From the NCBI GenBank assembly GCA_028280675.1, contig JANQLI010000144.1, positions 1 to 5,947 on the forward strand: DNA of 5,947 nucleotides. The letters run 5' to 3'. This document shows, one piece after another, positions 1-4,970 of the stretch; position 1 is the first letter of the stretch, and every line of letters begins with the position of its first letter. The translations under genes and the position numbers were made by a program. The DNA is from Alphaproteobacteria bacterium (lineage in GTDB: Bacteria; Pseudomonadota; Alphaproteobacteria; SMXP01). The notes beneath the pieces were generated by a model. It saw nothing but the letters and a program-made list of their open reading frames with translations. It had not been told where the DNA came from and searched no databases.

Positions 1-822
1 GTTCTTAAACTTGCCAATCTTATTTCAAGTGAGCTTGGCGCCATGCGGCCAAGTCTCTTCCCAGGATTAGTCGCTGCCCTTGGCCGGAACATCGCACGCG
101 GCGCAACGGACTTAGGACTCTTCGAAACCGGCCCGCAATATGCTGGCGACAAACCTGACGATCAAAGCATTGTGGTGACCGGTGTGCGCTGCGGCGCACG
201 TGAAGGCACTGGCTCGGCCCGTCATTGGACAGGGGCCGCACCGAATGCAAATGTGTTTGATGCGAAAGCGGATGCATTAGTCGTTCTGGAAGCCGCAGGA
301 GCTGCGGCGGGATCGGCCCAAGTCGTTGCTGAAGCGCCCGTTTATTATCACCCAGGCCGATCCGGCACGATCCGATTAGGACCGAAAAACGTGCTCGCCA
401 CCTTTGGTGAAATCCATCCGCGTATTCTTGATAAGATGGATGTGGCTGGCCCTGTTGTCGGTTTTGAGATCTATGTCAACAACATCCCCGCGCCACGCGC
501 CAAAGCAACGAAAACCAAAGCGGCCTTAAACGCATCCGACTTACTGCCCGTCGAACGCGATTTTGCTTTCATCGTGAATCAAAGCGTCACAGCGGACACG
601 CTTCTGAAAGCGGCAAAGGGCGCAGATAAAAACCTTATTACGAACGTCGCGCTGTTCGACCTCTTTGAAGATGAGAGCATTGGCGAGGACAAAAAATCTA
701 TCGCCATCGCCGTCACCTTACAGCCCAAAGAGAAAACGATGACCGATCAAGAGATCGAAGCGATTTCAACGAAAATCGTCGCGTCTGTCGAAAAGGCAAC
801 GGCGGGACGCTTACGGAGCTAA
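1..822 (+). CDS. pheT: Phenylalanine--tRNA ligase beta subunit, C-terminal part (5' end outside window)
   Basis: Beta subunit of the heterotetrameric phenylalanyl-tRNA synthetase, which charges tRNA-Phe in the cytoplasm. The frame is open from base 1, so the true start lies left of the window; 273 residues are visible. The first residues read SSELGAMRPSLFPGLVAAL, the well-conserved PheT core segment (family form 'SSE-MRPSLLPGLL'), followed by the 'GLFETGPQY' strand of the B3/B4-to-catalytic-like region. The last ~95 residues, from 'DLLPVERDFAFIVNQ' on, are the ferredoxin-fold anticodon-binding (FDX-ACB) domain that ends bacterial PheT; the chain closes with 'KATAGRLRS', a normal end. The internal ATG at 43 is not the start, because conserved PheT sequence continues in frame upstream of it. 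The gene converges on the J-domain gene with only 2 nt between stop codons, and I see no intrinsic terminator there. pheS would be expected upstream. Confidence 0.97.
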   Translation, partial: VLKLANLISSELGAMRPSLFPGLVAALGRNIARGATDLGLFETGPQYAGDKPDDQSIVVTGVRCGAREGTGSARHWTGAAPNANVFDAKADALVVLEAAGAAAGSAQVVAEAPVYYHPGRSGTIRLGPKNVLATFGEIHPRILDKMDVAGPVVGFEIYVNNIPAPRAKATKTKAALNASDLLPVERDFAFIVNQSVTADTLLKAAKGADKNLITNVALFDLFEDESIGEDKKSIAIAVTLQPKEKTMTDQEIEAISTKIVASVEKATAGRLRS

Positions 823-824
823 CG

Positions 825-1325
825 TCAAGACGTATAACGCACTTGTTCGTAACTTTTCTTGGGATCGGTCGGTTTAAATGCACTTGGATCGCCCTCAACC
901 ACAGCTTCATAAGCCGCATTGATATTGAGGAACATCAGATTAGCATACTCCATTATGTCTTCCGGAAGATCCATGGACGCCAAACGATCGGGATGATAAT
1001 GCCGAGTCATCTTCCTATACGCTTGCTTTACTTCCTCCATCGACGCATCTTTGCGTATCCCCAACATTTCATGCGGGTTGCGTGGAAGTTTTGAGAGATT
1101 TTTCACATCCTTCGGCGTTAACTGCGCAATATTTTGTTTGTGCATATAGATGAGCTTACCGTCTAATTGCTCCACAGGCAGAAAAACGCGGTTGTCGTTT
1201 AACACATCGCCAACACGCTCTTCCTGTCCGCAAAACAGATAGCCCTCAATCGGAGAATCATCTTTGAGCACGATACGCACACGCTCTTTACGCTTAGCGA
1301 GTTGAAATCGAGACCGGCTGCTCAT
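825..1325 (-). CDS. Small J-domain (DnaJ-like) co-chaperone with C-terminal J domain
   Basis: A 166-residue protein. Residues ~84-145 form a J domain: 'NPHEMLGIRKDASMEEVKQAY' starts helices I-II, the HPD tripeptide that stimulates Hsp70/DnaK ATPase is at 111-113 (in RHYHPDRL), and helix III ends in 'NINAAYEAV'. Unlike DnaJ/DjlA, the J domain is C-terminal and there is no Gly/Phe-rich or zinc-finger region. Residues ~14-70 form a separate small beta-rich domain ('RVRIVLKDDSPIEGYLF ... LIYMHKQNIAQL') that resembles short uncharacterised bacterial domains with an 'RV-I-L-DGS-IEGYL' pattern; its partner is unknown. No signal peptide or membrane segment is seen, so it is likely cytoplasmic. I chose the ATG at 1325 because AAGGG (1334-1338) sits 8 nt upstream. 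The in-frame ATG at 1331 would leave only 2 nt, and the reading frame extends open to 1487 without a conserved look. A DnaK partner role is inferred from the HPD motif; the specific client is unknown. Confidence 0.88.
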   Translation of the reverse strand: MSSRSRFQLAKRKERVRIVLKDDSPIEGYLFCGQEERVGDVLNDNRVFLPVEQLDGKLIYMHKQNIAQLTPKDVKNLSKLPRNPHEMLGIRKDASMEEVKQAYRKMTRHYHPDRLASMDLPEDIMEYANLMFLNINAAYEAVVEGDPSAFKPTDPKKSYEQVRYTS

Positions 1326-1333
1326 GTCCATTA

Positions 1334-1338
1334 CCCTT
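1334..1338 (-). promoter_or_regulatory. Ribosome binding site deciding the J-domain gene start
   Basis: On the minus strand this reads AAGGG. The spacing is 8 nt to the ATG at 1325 and 2 nt to the ATG at 1331, so the downstream ATG (protein starting MSSRSRF) is preferred over MDMSSRSRF. Confidence 0.6.
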
Positions 1339-1352
1339 ATAATTTTTTTGGA

Positions 1353-1358
1353 ACTATA
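1353..1358 (-). promoter_or_regulatory. Possible -10 element for the J-domain gene
   Basis: Minus-strand TATAGT, a good match to the TATAAT consensus, would give a short leader of roughly 20 nt before the ATG at 1325. No convincing -35 hexamer is found 16-18 nt upstream, so this is tentative. The CRP-type palindrome at 1495-1510 lies about 170 nt upstream of the start codon and could also act in this direction, but nothing shows that it does. Confidence 0.3.
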
Positions 1359-1494
1359 GAGAAAAAAGGTTAAGAGCATGTGCACAACATCACGTGCCGT
1401 TAACCTTAAGCTAACTTTCGCACCACCCCTCACATCAAAGCGCCATAATACTAAAACATTGAAATTATTTGCCTTTTGCAAAACCATCGGAAAG

Positions 1495-1510
1495 TGTGAC
1501 GGACGTCACA
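1495..1510. promoter_or_regulatory. CRP-type operator 1 (perfect palindrome)
   Basis: The sequence TGTGACGGACGTCACA fits the TGTGA-N6-TCACA consensus of CRP-class regulators exactly. The dyad runs further, with 7-bp arms (TGTGACG/CGTCACA) around a central GA. Its centre is at 1502.5, and a -10-like TAGTGT begins 29.5 nt downstream, which puts the operator at about -41.5, the class II activator position where it replaces the -35 element. A near-copy at 1776-1791 has the same geometry. The cognate regulator is not in the window; CRP class is inferred from the TGTGA half-site, which is unlike the TTGAT of FNR/DNR. Confidence 0.78.
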
Positions 1511-1531
1511 GTCGCTTGCCCCAGGTAAGAC

Positions 1532-1537
1532 TAGTGT
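1532..1537 (+). promoter_or_regulatory. Predicted -10 element of the small-RNA promoter
   Basis: TAGTGT, preceded by C, is a weak -10 at the same offset from operator 1 as TACAGT is from operator 2. There is no recognisable -35 hexamer 17 nt upstream, as expected for an activator-dependent class II promoter. The inferred transcription start is near 1544. Confidence 0.5.
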
Positions 1538-1543
1538 TATCAC

Positions 1544-1750
1544 CATGAATAACGTTACTTGGAGAGCAGAGACGTGATCCGCACCATGATCGAAAAAGCC
1601 CCGTGATCTTTGTCACTTTGATGATGTCAGTTGGCGCGCGATCTCTGCCTCCCCGAACACACTCGTCCTCTTGCACTCAAACCCCTCAGGTCCCCCTTCC
1701 CTAGGACCACCACAAACACCGCTTAGTCCCCATAAGCGGTGTTTGTTTTT
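1544..1750 (+). ncRNA. Candidate CRP-controlled small RNA (~207 nt) with C/U-rich loops
   Basis: The 5' end is inferred from the predicted promoter (operator 1 plus TAGTGT). The 3' end comes from the intrinsic terminator at 1712-1750. No ORF longer than 10 codons with a start signal is seen. Visible structure: 1561-1572 pairs with 1642-1652 (11 bp, one bulged A at 1565); GTGA/TCAC form a small hairpin within 1603-1616; GGTCC (1689-1693) pairs with GGACC (1704-1708) around the loop CCCTTCCCTA; the terminator loop is GTCCCCA. The stretch 1650-1703 is rich in C and U with almost no G. Such loops are common in alphaproteobacterial trans-acting small RNAs, where they pair with purine-rich ribosome binding sites. 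It could instead be the untranslated remnant of a leader, or encode the two 10-codon ORFs noted in the findings. It belongs to no family I recognise. Confidence 0.6.
1712..1750 (+). terminator. Rho-independent terminator of the candidate small RNA
   Basis: A perfect 14-bp stem: ACAAACACCGCTTA (1712-1725) pairs with TAAGCGGTGTTTGT (1733-1746) around a 7-nt loop, followed directly by TTTT (1747-1750). On the opposite strand the stem is not followed by a T-run, so it acts on plus-strand transcription. No ordinary gene lies upstream on this strand, so it implies a non-coding or micro-ORF transcript ending here. It also insulates the next promoter, whose operator starts 25 nt on. Confidence 0.88.
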
Positions 1751-1775
1751 GTGCTCCTTCTCAAGATGGCACAAG

Positions 1776-1791
1776 TGTGATGGACATCACA
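1776..1791. promoter_or_regulatory. CRP-type operator 2 (perfect palindrome)
   Basis: TGTGATGGACATCACA fits TGTGA-N6-TCACA, with 7-bp perfect arms (TGTGATG/CATCACA) around a central GA. It differs from operator 1 only at positions 6 and 11, and both changes keep the dyad (C..G becomes T..A). The flank AAG before TGTGA is also shared. Its centre at 1783.5 is about 41.5 nt upstream of the inferred start near 1825, a class II arrangement driving the small-protein cluster. Confidence 0.8.
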
Positions 1792-1812
1792 TCCCGTCAC
1801 CACCCCCGCCGC

Positions 1813-1818
1813 TACAGT
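1813..1818 (+). promoter_or_regulatory. Predicted -10 element of the small-protein operon
   Basis: TACAGT starts 29.5 nt after the centre of operator 2. No -35 consensus is seen at the expected spacing (CATCCC), consistent with activator dependence. The leader to the first start codon would be about 26 nt. Confidence 0.55.
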
Positions 1819-1850
1819 GACAGACAGGAACAAACATTCAGGAGAACACC

Positions 1851-1940
1851 ATGTTTCATAGCGCCAAACTTTTCTTCGTTGCTGCCGCCATTTCATTTGG
1901 TCTTGTTGTCAGCAAAGCTTTTGCAACACCTCTTTTTTAA
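1851..1940 (+). CDS. 29-residue hydrophobic peptide, almost entirely a signal/membrane segment
   Basis: Short ORF, ATG at 1851, with AGGAG 6 nt upstream and a CRP-type promoter just before it. The peptide starts MFHSAK, runs through a hydrophobic stretch (about residues 7-20, LFFVAAAISFGLVV), and ends SKAFATPLF. The short basic start, hydrophobic core and A-F-A near the end look like a Sec signal peptide with a possible signal peptidase I site, which would leave only TPLF. Alternatively the whole chain stays as a single-pass inner-membrane peptide, as many small regulatory membrane proteins do. The next ORF starts 22 nt downstream. I do not recognise a family. Support comes from the Shine-Dalgarno sequence, the promoter placement and the membrane-like composition, not from homology. 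Confidence 0.6.
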   Translation: MFHSAKLFFVAAAISFGLVVSKAFATPLF

Positions 1941-1962
1941 TCAACAGTGATGGGGGATCGAC

Positions 1963-2094
1963 ATGCATACGCAAAAAATTGTGACACTGATTATTTTACT
2001 TTTAATTATTTTAGCAGCCGCGCTCTATCTTGATCCAAAAGCATTCGGGATGGATGCACAGTGCATACAACACGGAAACGCGCGTTTCAGTTAG
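1963..2094 (+). CDS. 43-residue single-pass membrane protein, unknown function
   Basis: Second of three small ORFs. ATG at 1963 is preceded by a G-rich Shine-Dalgarno sequence (TGGGGGA) about 6 nt upstream. The first five residues (MHTQK) are polar and basic, then a strongly hydrophobic Ile/Leu segment spans about residues 6-22 (IVTLIILLLIILAAALY). A short polar tail follows with DPKAFG, a single Cys (residue 34) and two His. By the positive-inside rule the short basic N terminus would be cytoplasmic and the ~20-residue tail periplasmic. Many Ile codons are AT-rich, so local GC is low. It lies 22 nt after the 29-residue ORF and 51 nt before the 63-residue ORF, with no terminator between, so co-transcription is likely. 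No family is recognised. Confidence 0.6.
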   Translation: MHTQKIVTLIILLLIILAAALYLDPKAFGMDAQCIQHGNARFS

Positions 2095-2145
2095 AAAGAC
2101 GAAAAAGACCTGACATATAAACAGCAGTCATAAGGAGTTATCATT

Positions 2146-2337
2146 ATGAGTCGCCACACTGAAAAATTCTTAGCCCTTGCAACTTTCATCGCAGGAATGG
2201 GCTATGGGGCTTATTCCCTTGAGAATCATCTCCATACTGTCACAAGCAATGGCGGCGCATCCCCTCTTGCGGTGGCTGACTATTCTTTAACTGACCATGA
2301 CCCCTCATTGCCTCTTATCGACCAATCAGGAGAGTGA
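2146..2337 (+). CDS. 63-residue single-pass membrane protein with acidic tail, unknown function
   Basis: Third and longest of the small ORFs, with the strongest start signal: AAGGAG 8 nt before ATG at 2146. The N terminus MSRHTEK is basic; residues 8-25 (FLALATFIAGMGYGAYSL) form a Gly/Ala-rich hydrophobic segment; the remaining ~38 residues are polar and net acidic (DYSLTDHDPSLPLIDQSGE at the end), with no Cys. The glycine spacing in the segment (G-x-G-x-G at 17-21: GMGYG) could suit helix-helix packing. Orientation is probably N-in with the tail in the periplasm. It ends at 2337, where a GTG overlaps the stop as GTGA; the 62-codon frame that follows is judged non-coding. No family is recognised and the function is unknown; a regulatory partner of a larger membrane complex is only a guess. 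Confidence 0.72.
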   Translation: MSRHTEKFLALATFIAGMGYGAYSLENHLHTVTSNGGASPLAVADYSLTDHDPSLPLIDQSGE

Positions 2338-2585
2338 CTATAGCTTGCAACTCTGGCTGTTATGGCCCAACTGTCATAGCCCAACTGTCACAACCAAGAC
2401 CGTGTTGCGGCGCCGGACGACCAGACCTCAATGACATATCAGCAACTTACCCCTCTGTGGACAGTAAAATGACGAGGCGTGATTCCTGCCCACCCCGCAT
2501 TAAGGTAACACCCCGACTGTGACGCAAACGGCCCAAGGGAGTCGAAGCGTTCAAATATTCTGATAAGACAAGAGGGTAAGACAGA
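2338..2585. other. Gene-poor stretch upstream of the UbiD-family gene
   Basis: I find no convincing gene here. It contains the 14-nt tandem repeat at 2362-2389 and one isolated TGTGACG half-site (2518-2524) with no matching right arm. A TATTCT (2556-2561) could be a -10 for the downstream gene but has no good -35. GAGGG, 9 nt before the ATG at 2586, is the downstream ribosome binding site. No intrinsic terminator for the small-protein cluster is visible, so read-through into the UbiD-family gene is possible. Confidence 0.6.
2362..2389 (+). repeat. 14-nt tandem duplication
   Basis: ATGGCCCAACTGTC (2362-2375) is followed directly by ATAGCCCAACTGTC (2376-2389), 13 of 14 identical. The unit is not a multiple of three, which argues against this stretch being coding. 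It looks like a recent slippage or duplication event. Confidence 0.85.
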
Positions 2586-4088
2586 ATGGGCAGCTATAAG
2601 GACCTACGTGAATTTGTCGCCATGCTTAAAGATCAGGGGCAATTTCAGGAGATTGACGTCCCCCTGAATGCGGCGCGCGAAACCAACGAATTGCAGACAT
2701 TGATGCGTTATGTCTGCGACCAAGACGGTCCAGCCTTGATGCTGAACAATCTCGAAGGATACAACACACCGGGCATTCCAATGCTGTTCAACCCCTTTGG
2801 CACACGCGAACGCACGTCTATGGCCATGGGCATGCGCGATCCGCTCGAGACCAAATTGGAGCATGCGCGGCTGATGACAGCCAAAGACGAATGGCACGCA
2901 CCGAAAATCCTCAGCCGCGATCAAGCGCCCTGTAAAGAGGTTGTCATTGAAGAAAAAGACATCGACATGCGTAAGCAGATTCCGCATGTCTGGTTCGGCA
3001 AGGAACAACCTTCCTTTATCACCAATGCCATTACAGTCTCCCACGACCCAGAAACAGGCGAGCGCAATGTGGGATGGTACCGCTACATTCAGTTTATGGA
3101 TGCGGAACACCCCACAGGGGAAAGCTATACAGAAGAACAAGAACGGCGCTGGTTAGCCGCCTTCTTTTGGTGGAACCCCGTTGCATCTCACATTGGGCTG
3201 CATGTTTCTAAAGCCCATAAAATGGGCAAGCCTCTTGAACTCGCCATTGCGTGTAATGTCGATCCGGCTATCCATCTCGCATCTGGCACGGGCCTCAATT
3301 ACGGTGAAGATGAATTTGCTTATGCGGGGGCCCTAAAAGGCGAACCGGTTGAGCTCGTCAAATGTGACACGCTGGACATTGAAGTTCCTGCCCATGCTGA
3401 ATTCGTCTTGGAAGGCAAATGCTATCCGGAAGAACAAATGCTCACCGGTCGTCACTCAAATCCTGTCGGCTATTATGATGTGATCAATCAATTCCCATGT
3501 GTGCGCATTGATCACATCACACACCGCAAAGACCCGCAATGGTACGCCACCATGGAAATGGTGCCACCGTTCGATCATAACTATATCGCCTTACTGCCAG
3601 TGGAAGGTGAAGTGCTGGCCGATCTCAAACCCAAAATCCCCGAAGTCATAGACGTCGTGGTGACACCAAATATGGGTTATATCATTCAGCTCTCTGTCGA
3701 TGGCGCTGACAAACCCCATGTGGAATTTGGGAAATATGTCATTCATGCCGTGTGGGGCTCTGCGGGGCGCTGGGCACGGACTGCAAAATGGGTCACTGTG
3801 GTGGGCCCGGATGTGGACCCCTATGATCTCAAGTCTGTGGAATGGGCGGTCATGACACGTGTACAGCCTTATTCAGACACCATTATCAATAAATCAGCCC
3901 AAGCCATGGTGCTGGATGTGTCAGCACCACGGTCCGAGCAATTTGGCGCTTTCAATTCCGAACAAATCGGCATTGATGCCACGATTAAAATTCCTGAGCG
4001 GTTCAAAGAATACGCCCCTGTGTCGAACGCCACACCTGAAGAAGTGGCGGCCTTACGCGAAAAACTCAAAGGGGTGCTTGATTTTTAA
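2586..4088 (+). CDS. UbiD-family (de)carboxylase with substituted catalytic glutamates
   Basis: A 500-residue cytoplasmic protein of normal UbiD length. The family reversibly decarboxylates aromatic or alpha,beta-unsaturated acids using prenylated FMN made by UbiX. Family marks: 'YKDLREFVAML' at the N terminus; 'DPETGERNVGWYRYIQF' (154-170), holding Asn161 and Arg166, which match Asn168 and Arg173 of fungal Fdc1; His202 or His206 in SHIGLH; Glu243 in 'DEFAYAGALKGEPVE', matching metal/prFMN ligand Glu233. The usual E-GPFGE motif 44 residues on (Fdc1 Glu277 and Glu282) is here TGRHSNPVGYY (287-297), so Thr287 and Asn292 replace both glutamates although the spacing is exact. Residues ~170-200 are longer than in common members and rich in aromatics (WLAAFFWWNP). 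The substrate is unknown, and the gene is not named ubiD because the active site differs. ATG at 2586 follows GAGGG by 9 nt. No ubiX is in the window. Confidence 0.9.
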   Translation: MGSYKDLREFVAMLKDQGQFQEIDVPLNAARETNELQTLMRYVCDQDGPALMLNNLEGYNTPGIPMLFNPFGTRERTSMAMGMRDPLETKLEHARLMTAKDEWHAPKILSRDQAPCKEVVIEEKDIDMRKQIPHVWFGKEQPSFITNAITVSHDPETGERNVGWYRYIQFMDAEHPTGESYTEEQERRWLAAFFWWNPVASHIGLHVSKAHKMGKPLELAIACNVDPAIHLASGTGLNYGEDEFAYAGALKGEPVELVKCDTLDIEVPAHAEFVLEGKCYPEEQMLTGRHSNPVGYYDVINQFPCVRIDHITHRKDPQWYATMEMVPPFDHNYIALLPVEGEVLADLKPKIPEVIDVVVTPNMGYIIQLSVDGADKPHVEFGKYVIHAVWGSAGRWARTAKWVTVVGPDVDPYDLKSVEWAVMTRVQPYSDTIINKSAQAMVLDVSAPRSEQFGAFNSEQIGIDATIKIPERFKEYAPVSNATPEEVAALREKLKGVLDF

Positions 4089-4093
4089 TGGGC

Positions 4094-4116
4094 AAGATTC
4101 GGCCGAGCCGAATCTT
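4094..4116 (+). terminator. Hairpin just after the UbiD-family gene
   Basis: AAGATTCGGC (4094-4103) pairs perfectly with GCCGAATCTT (4107-4116), starting 5 nt after the stop codon. Only TT plus C follow, so it lacks a real T-run. It may protect the 3' end, pause polymerase, or help the stronger terminator at 4133-4173. Confidence 0.5.
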
Positions 4117-4132
4117 CATGACGCGGCCTGAC

Positions 4133-4173
4133 AGGGCATGAGAGGGTGTATGCTTCTCATGCCCTTTTGTTTG
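4133..4173 (+). terminator. Rho-independent terminator of the UbiD-family gene
   Basis: AGGGCATGAGA (4133-4143) pairs with TCTCATGCCCT (4155-4165), an 11-bp perfect stem with an 11-nt loop, followed by TTTGTTT. This ends the UbiD-family transcript and separates it from the marC-like gene. Confidence 0.85.
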
Positions 4174-4319
4174 CGCATGAGGCATACTTGCGTGCGGCTA
4201 TACTCGCACCTGCTGTCATATTCCATTCTATAAAGTGGGGATGAGAGATTGCAATTTCACTCTTTACAGCATGAAGGCCGCATCGCATCTTTTTTATGAC
4301 TGAGAGACAAGGAATCGCT

Positions 4320-4955
4320 ATGGCGTGGGATATTGCACTATCTGCTTTCGTGACATTCTTCGTGATTATCGACCCTCTTGGGATCGCACCCATCTTTGCG
4401 AGCCTCACATTCCAGATGGATGACAGCAAAAGAAGGCGCACTGCACTCCGCAGCGTCCTTGTGACCGGCGCTATCCTGCTTTTCTTTGCGTTCATTGGCG
4501 GCAGCGTGATTGAAGCGGCTGGAATTAGTCTCGCGGCCTTTAGCGTGGCAGGGGGCGCACTGTTGTTCCTGATCGGTCTAGAAATGGTCTTTTCAACAAA
4601 ACCCCATAAATTACACCAATCAGAGAGCAACGATGCACAGGGCACGACTCAACAGGAAAGCGATCCCGCAATCGTTCCCCTCGCGATTCCTCTCATGGCT
4701 GGACCGGGCGCAATCGCCTCAGTTTTATTACTTATGACAAATCATGCGCATTCCCCGTCCGCACAAGCGGCCGTGTTAGGGGCAATGGGAGTGGTCTTAT
4801 GTCTTGCCCTGATCATATATATTTTTGCGGGAACGCTGTTGAGGCTGGCTGGCGAAACTGTTGCGCAAGTGATTTCACGCATCATGGGGGTACTGCTCTG
4901 CGCACTTGCCGTTCAATATATCTTCAATGGACTGCAAGATGGATTGTTCACCTAA
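4320..4955 (+). CDS. MarC-family (UPF0056) inner-membrane protein
   Basis: A 211-residue polytopic inner-membrane protein; MarC-family proteins have about this length and six membrane segments. Likely segments are near 5-27, 43-65, 70-92, 118-140, 148-171 and 184-204. Family marks: 'VIIDPLGIAPIFASLTF' (16-32), 'VPLAIPLMAGPGAI' (119-132), which mirrors the first half as an internal repeat, and 'RIMGVLLCALAVQYIFNG' (187-204). The loop between the third and fourth segments (~93-117) is polar. The transported or sensed substrate is unknown; early links of MarC to multiple antibiotic resistance were not upheld, so no resistance role is claimed. ATG at 4320 is preferred over the in-frame ATG at 4296, because AAGGA lies 6 nt before it and the protein then starts right at the first membrane helix, as in the family. 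It stands alone after a terminator and converges on the kinase gene with a 15-nt gap. Confidence 0.9.
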   Translation: MAWDIALSAFVTFFVIIDPLGIAPIFASLTFQMDDSKRRRTALRSVLVTGAILLFFAFIGGSVIEAAGISLAAFSVAGGALLFLIGLEMVFSTKPHKLHQSESNDAQGTTQQESDPAIVPLAIPLMAGPGAIASVLLLMTNHAHSPSAQAAVLGAMGVVLCLALIIYIFAGTLLRLAGETVAQVISRIMGVLLCALAVQYIFNGLQDGLFT

Positions 4956-4970
4956 CCGCGTCACCAGTTT

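Noticed and set aside
1326..1487. N-terminal extension of the J-domain protein to a start at 1487
   Set aside because: The extra 54 residues show no domain, the region holds a -10-like element, and a well-spaced AAGGG precedes the ATG at 1325.
2334..2522. 62-codon frame starting with GTG that overlaps the stop of the 63-residue ORF
   Set aside because: The Shine-Dalgarno spacing to this GTG is too short, the product has no domain or membrane look, and a 14-nt tandem duplication (not a multiple of three) lies inside it. The GTGA overlap is probably chance.
2518..2524. TGTGACG as a third CRP-type operator upstream of the UbiD-family gene
   Set aside because: Only the left half matches; the expected right half CGTCACA is absent and no promoter geometry like the other two is seen.
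2604..3140. 178-codon frame on the minus strand inside the UbiD-family gene
   Set aside because: It lies wholly antisense to a well-conserved gene and its translation resembles no protein family; it is a shadow frame.
4296..4319. Upstream start for the MarC-family gene
   Set aside because: It adds eight polar residues not typical of the family and has no ribosome binding site, whereas AAGGA sits 6 nt before the ATG at 4320.
4157..4645. 162-codon minus-strand frame across the MarC-family gene start
   Set aside because: It overlaps the UbiD-family terminator and a clearly conserved membrane-protein gene; its composition looks like a reverse-frame artefact.
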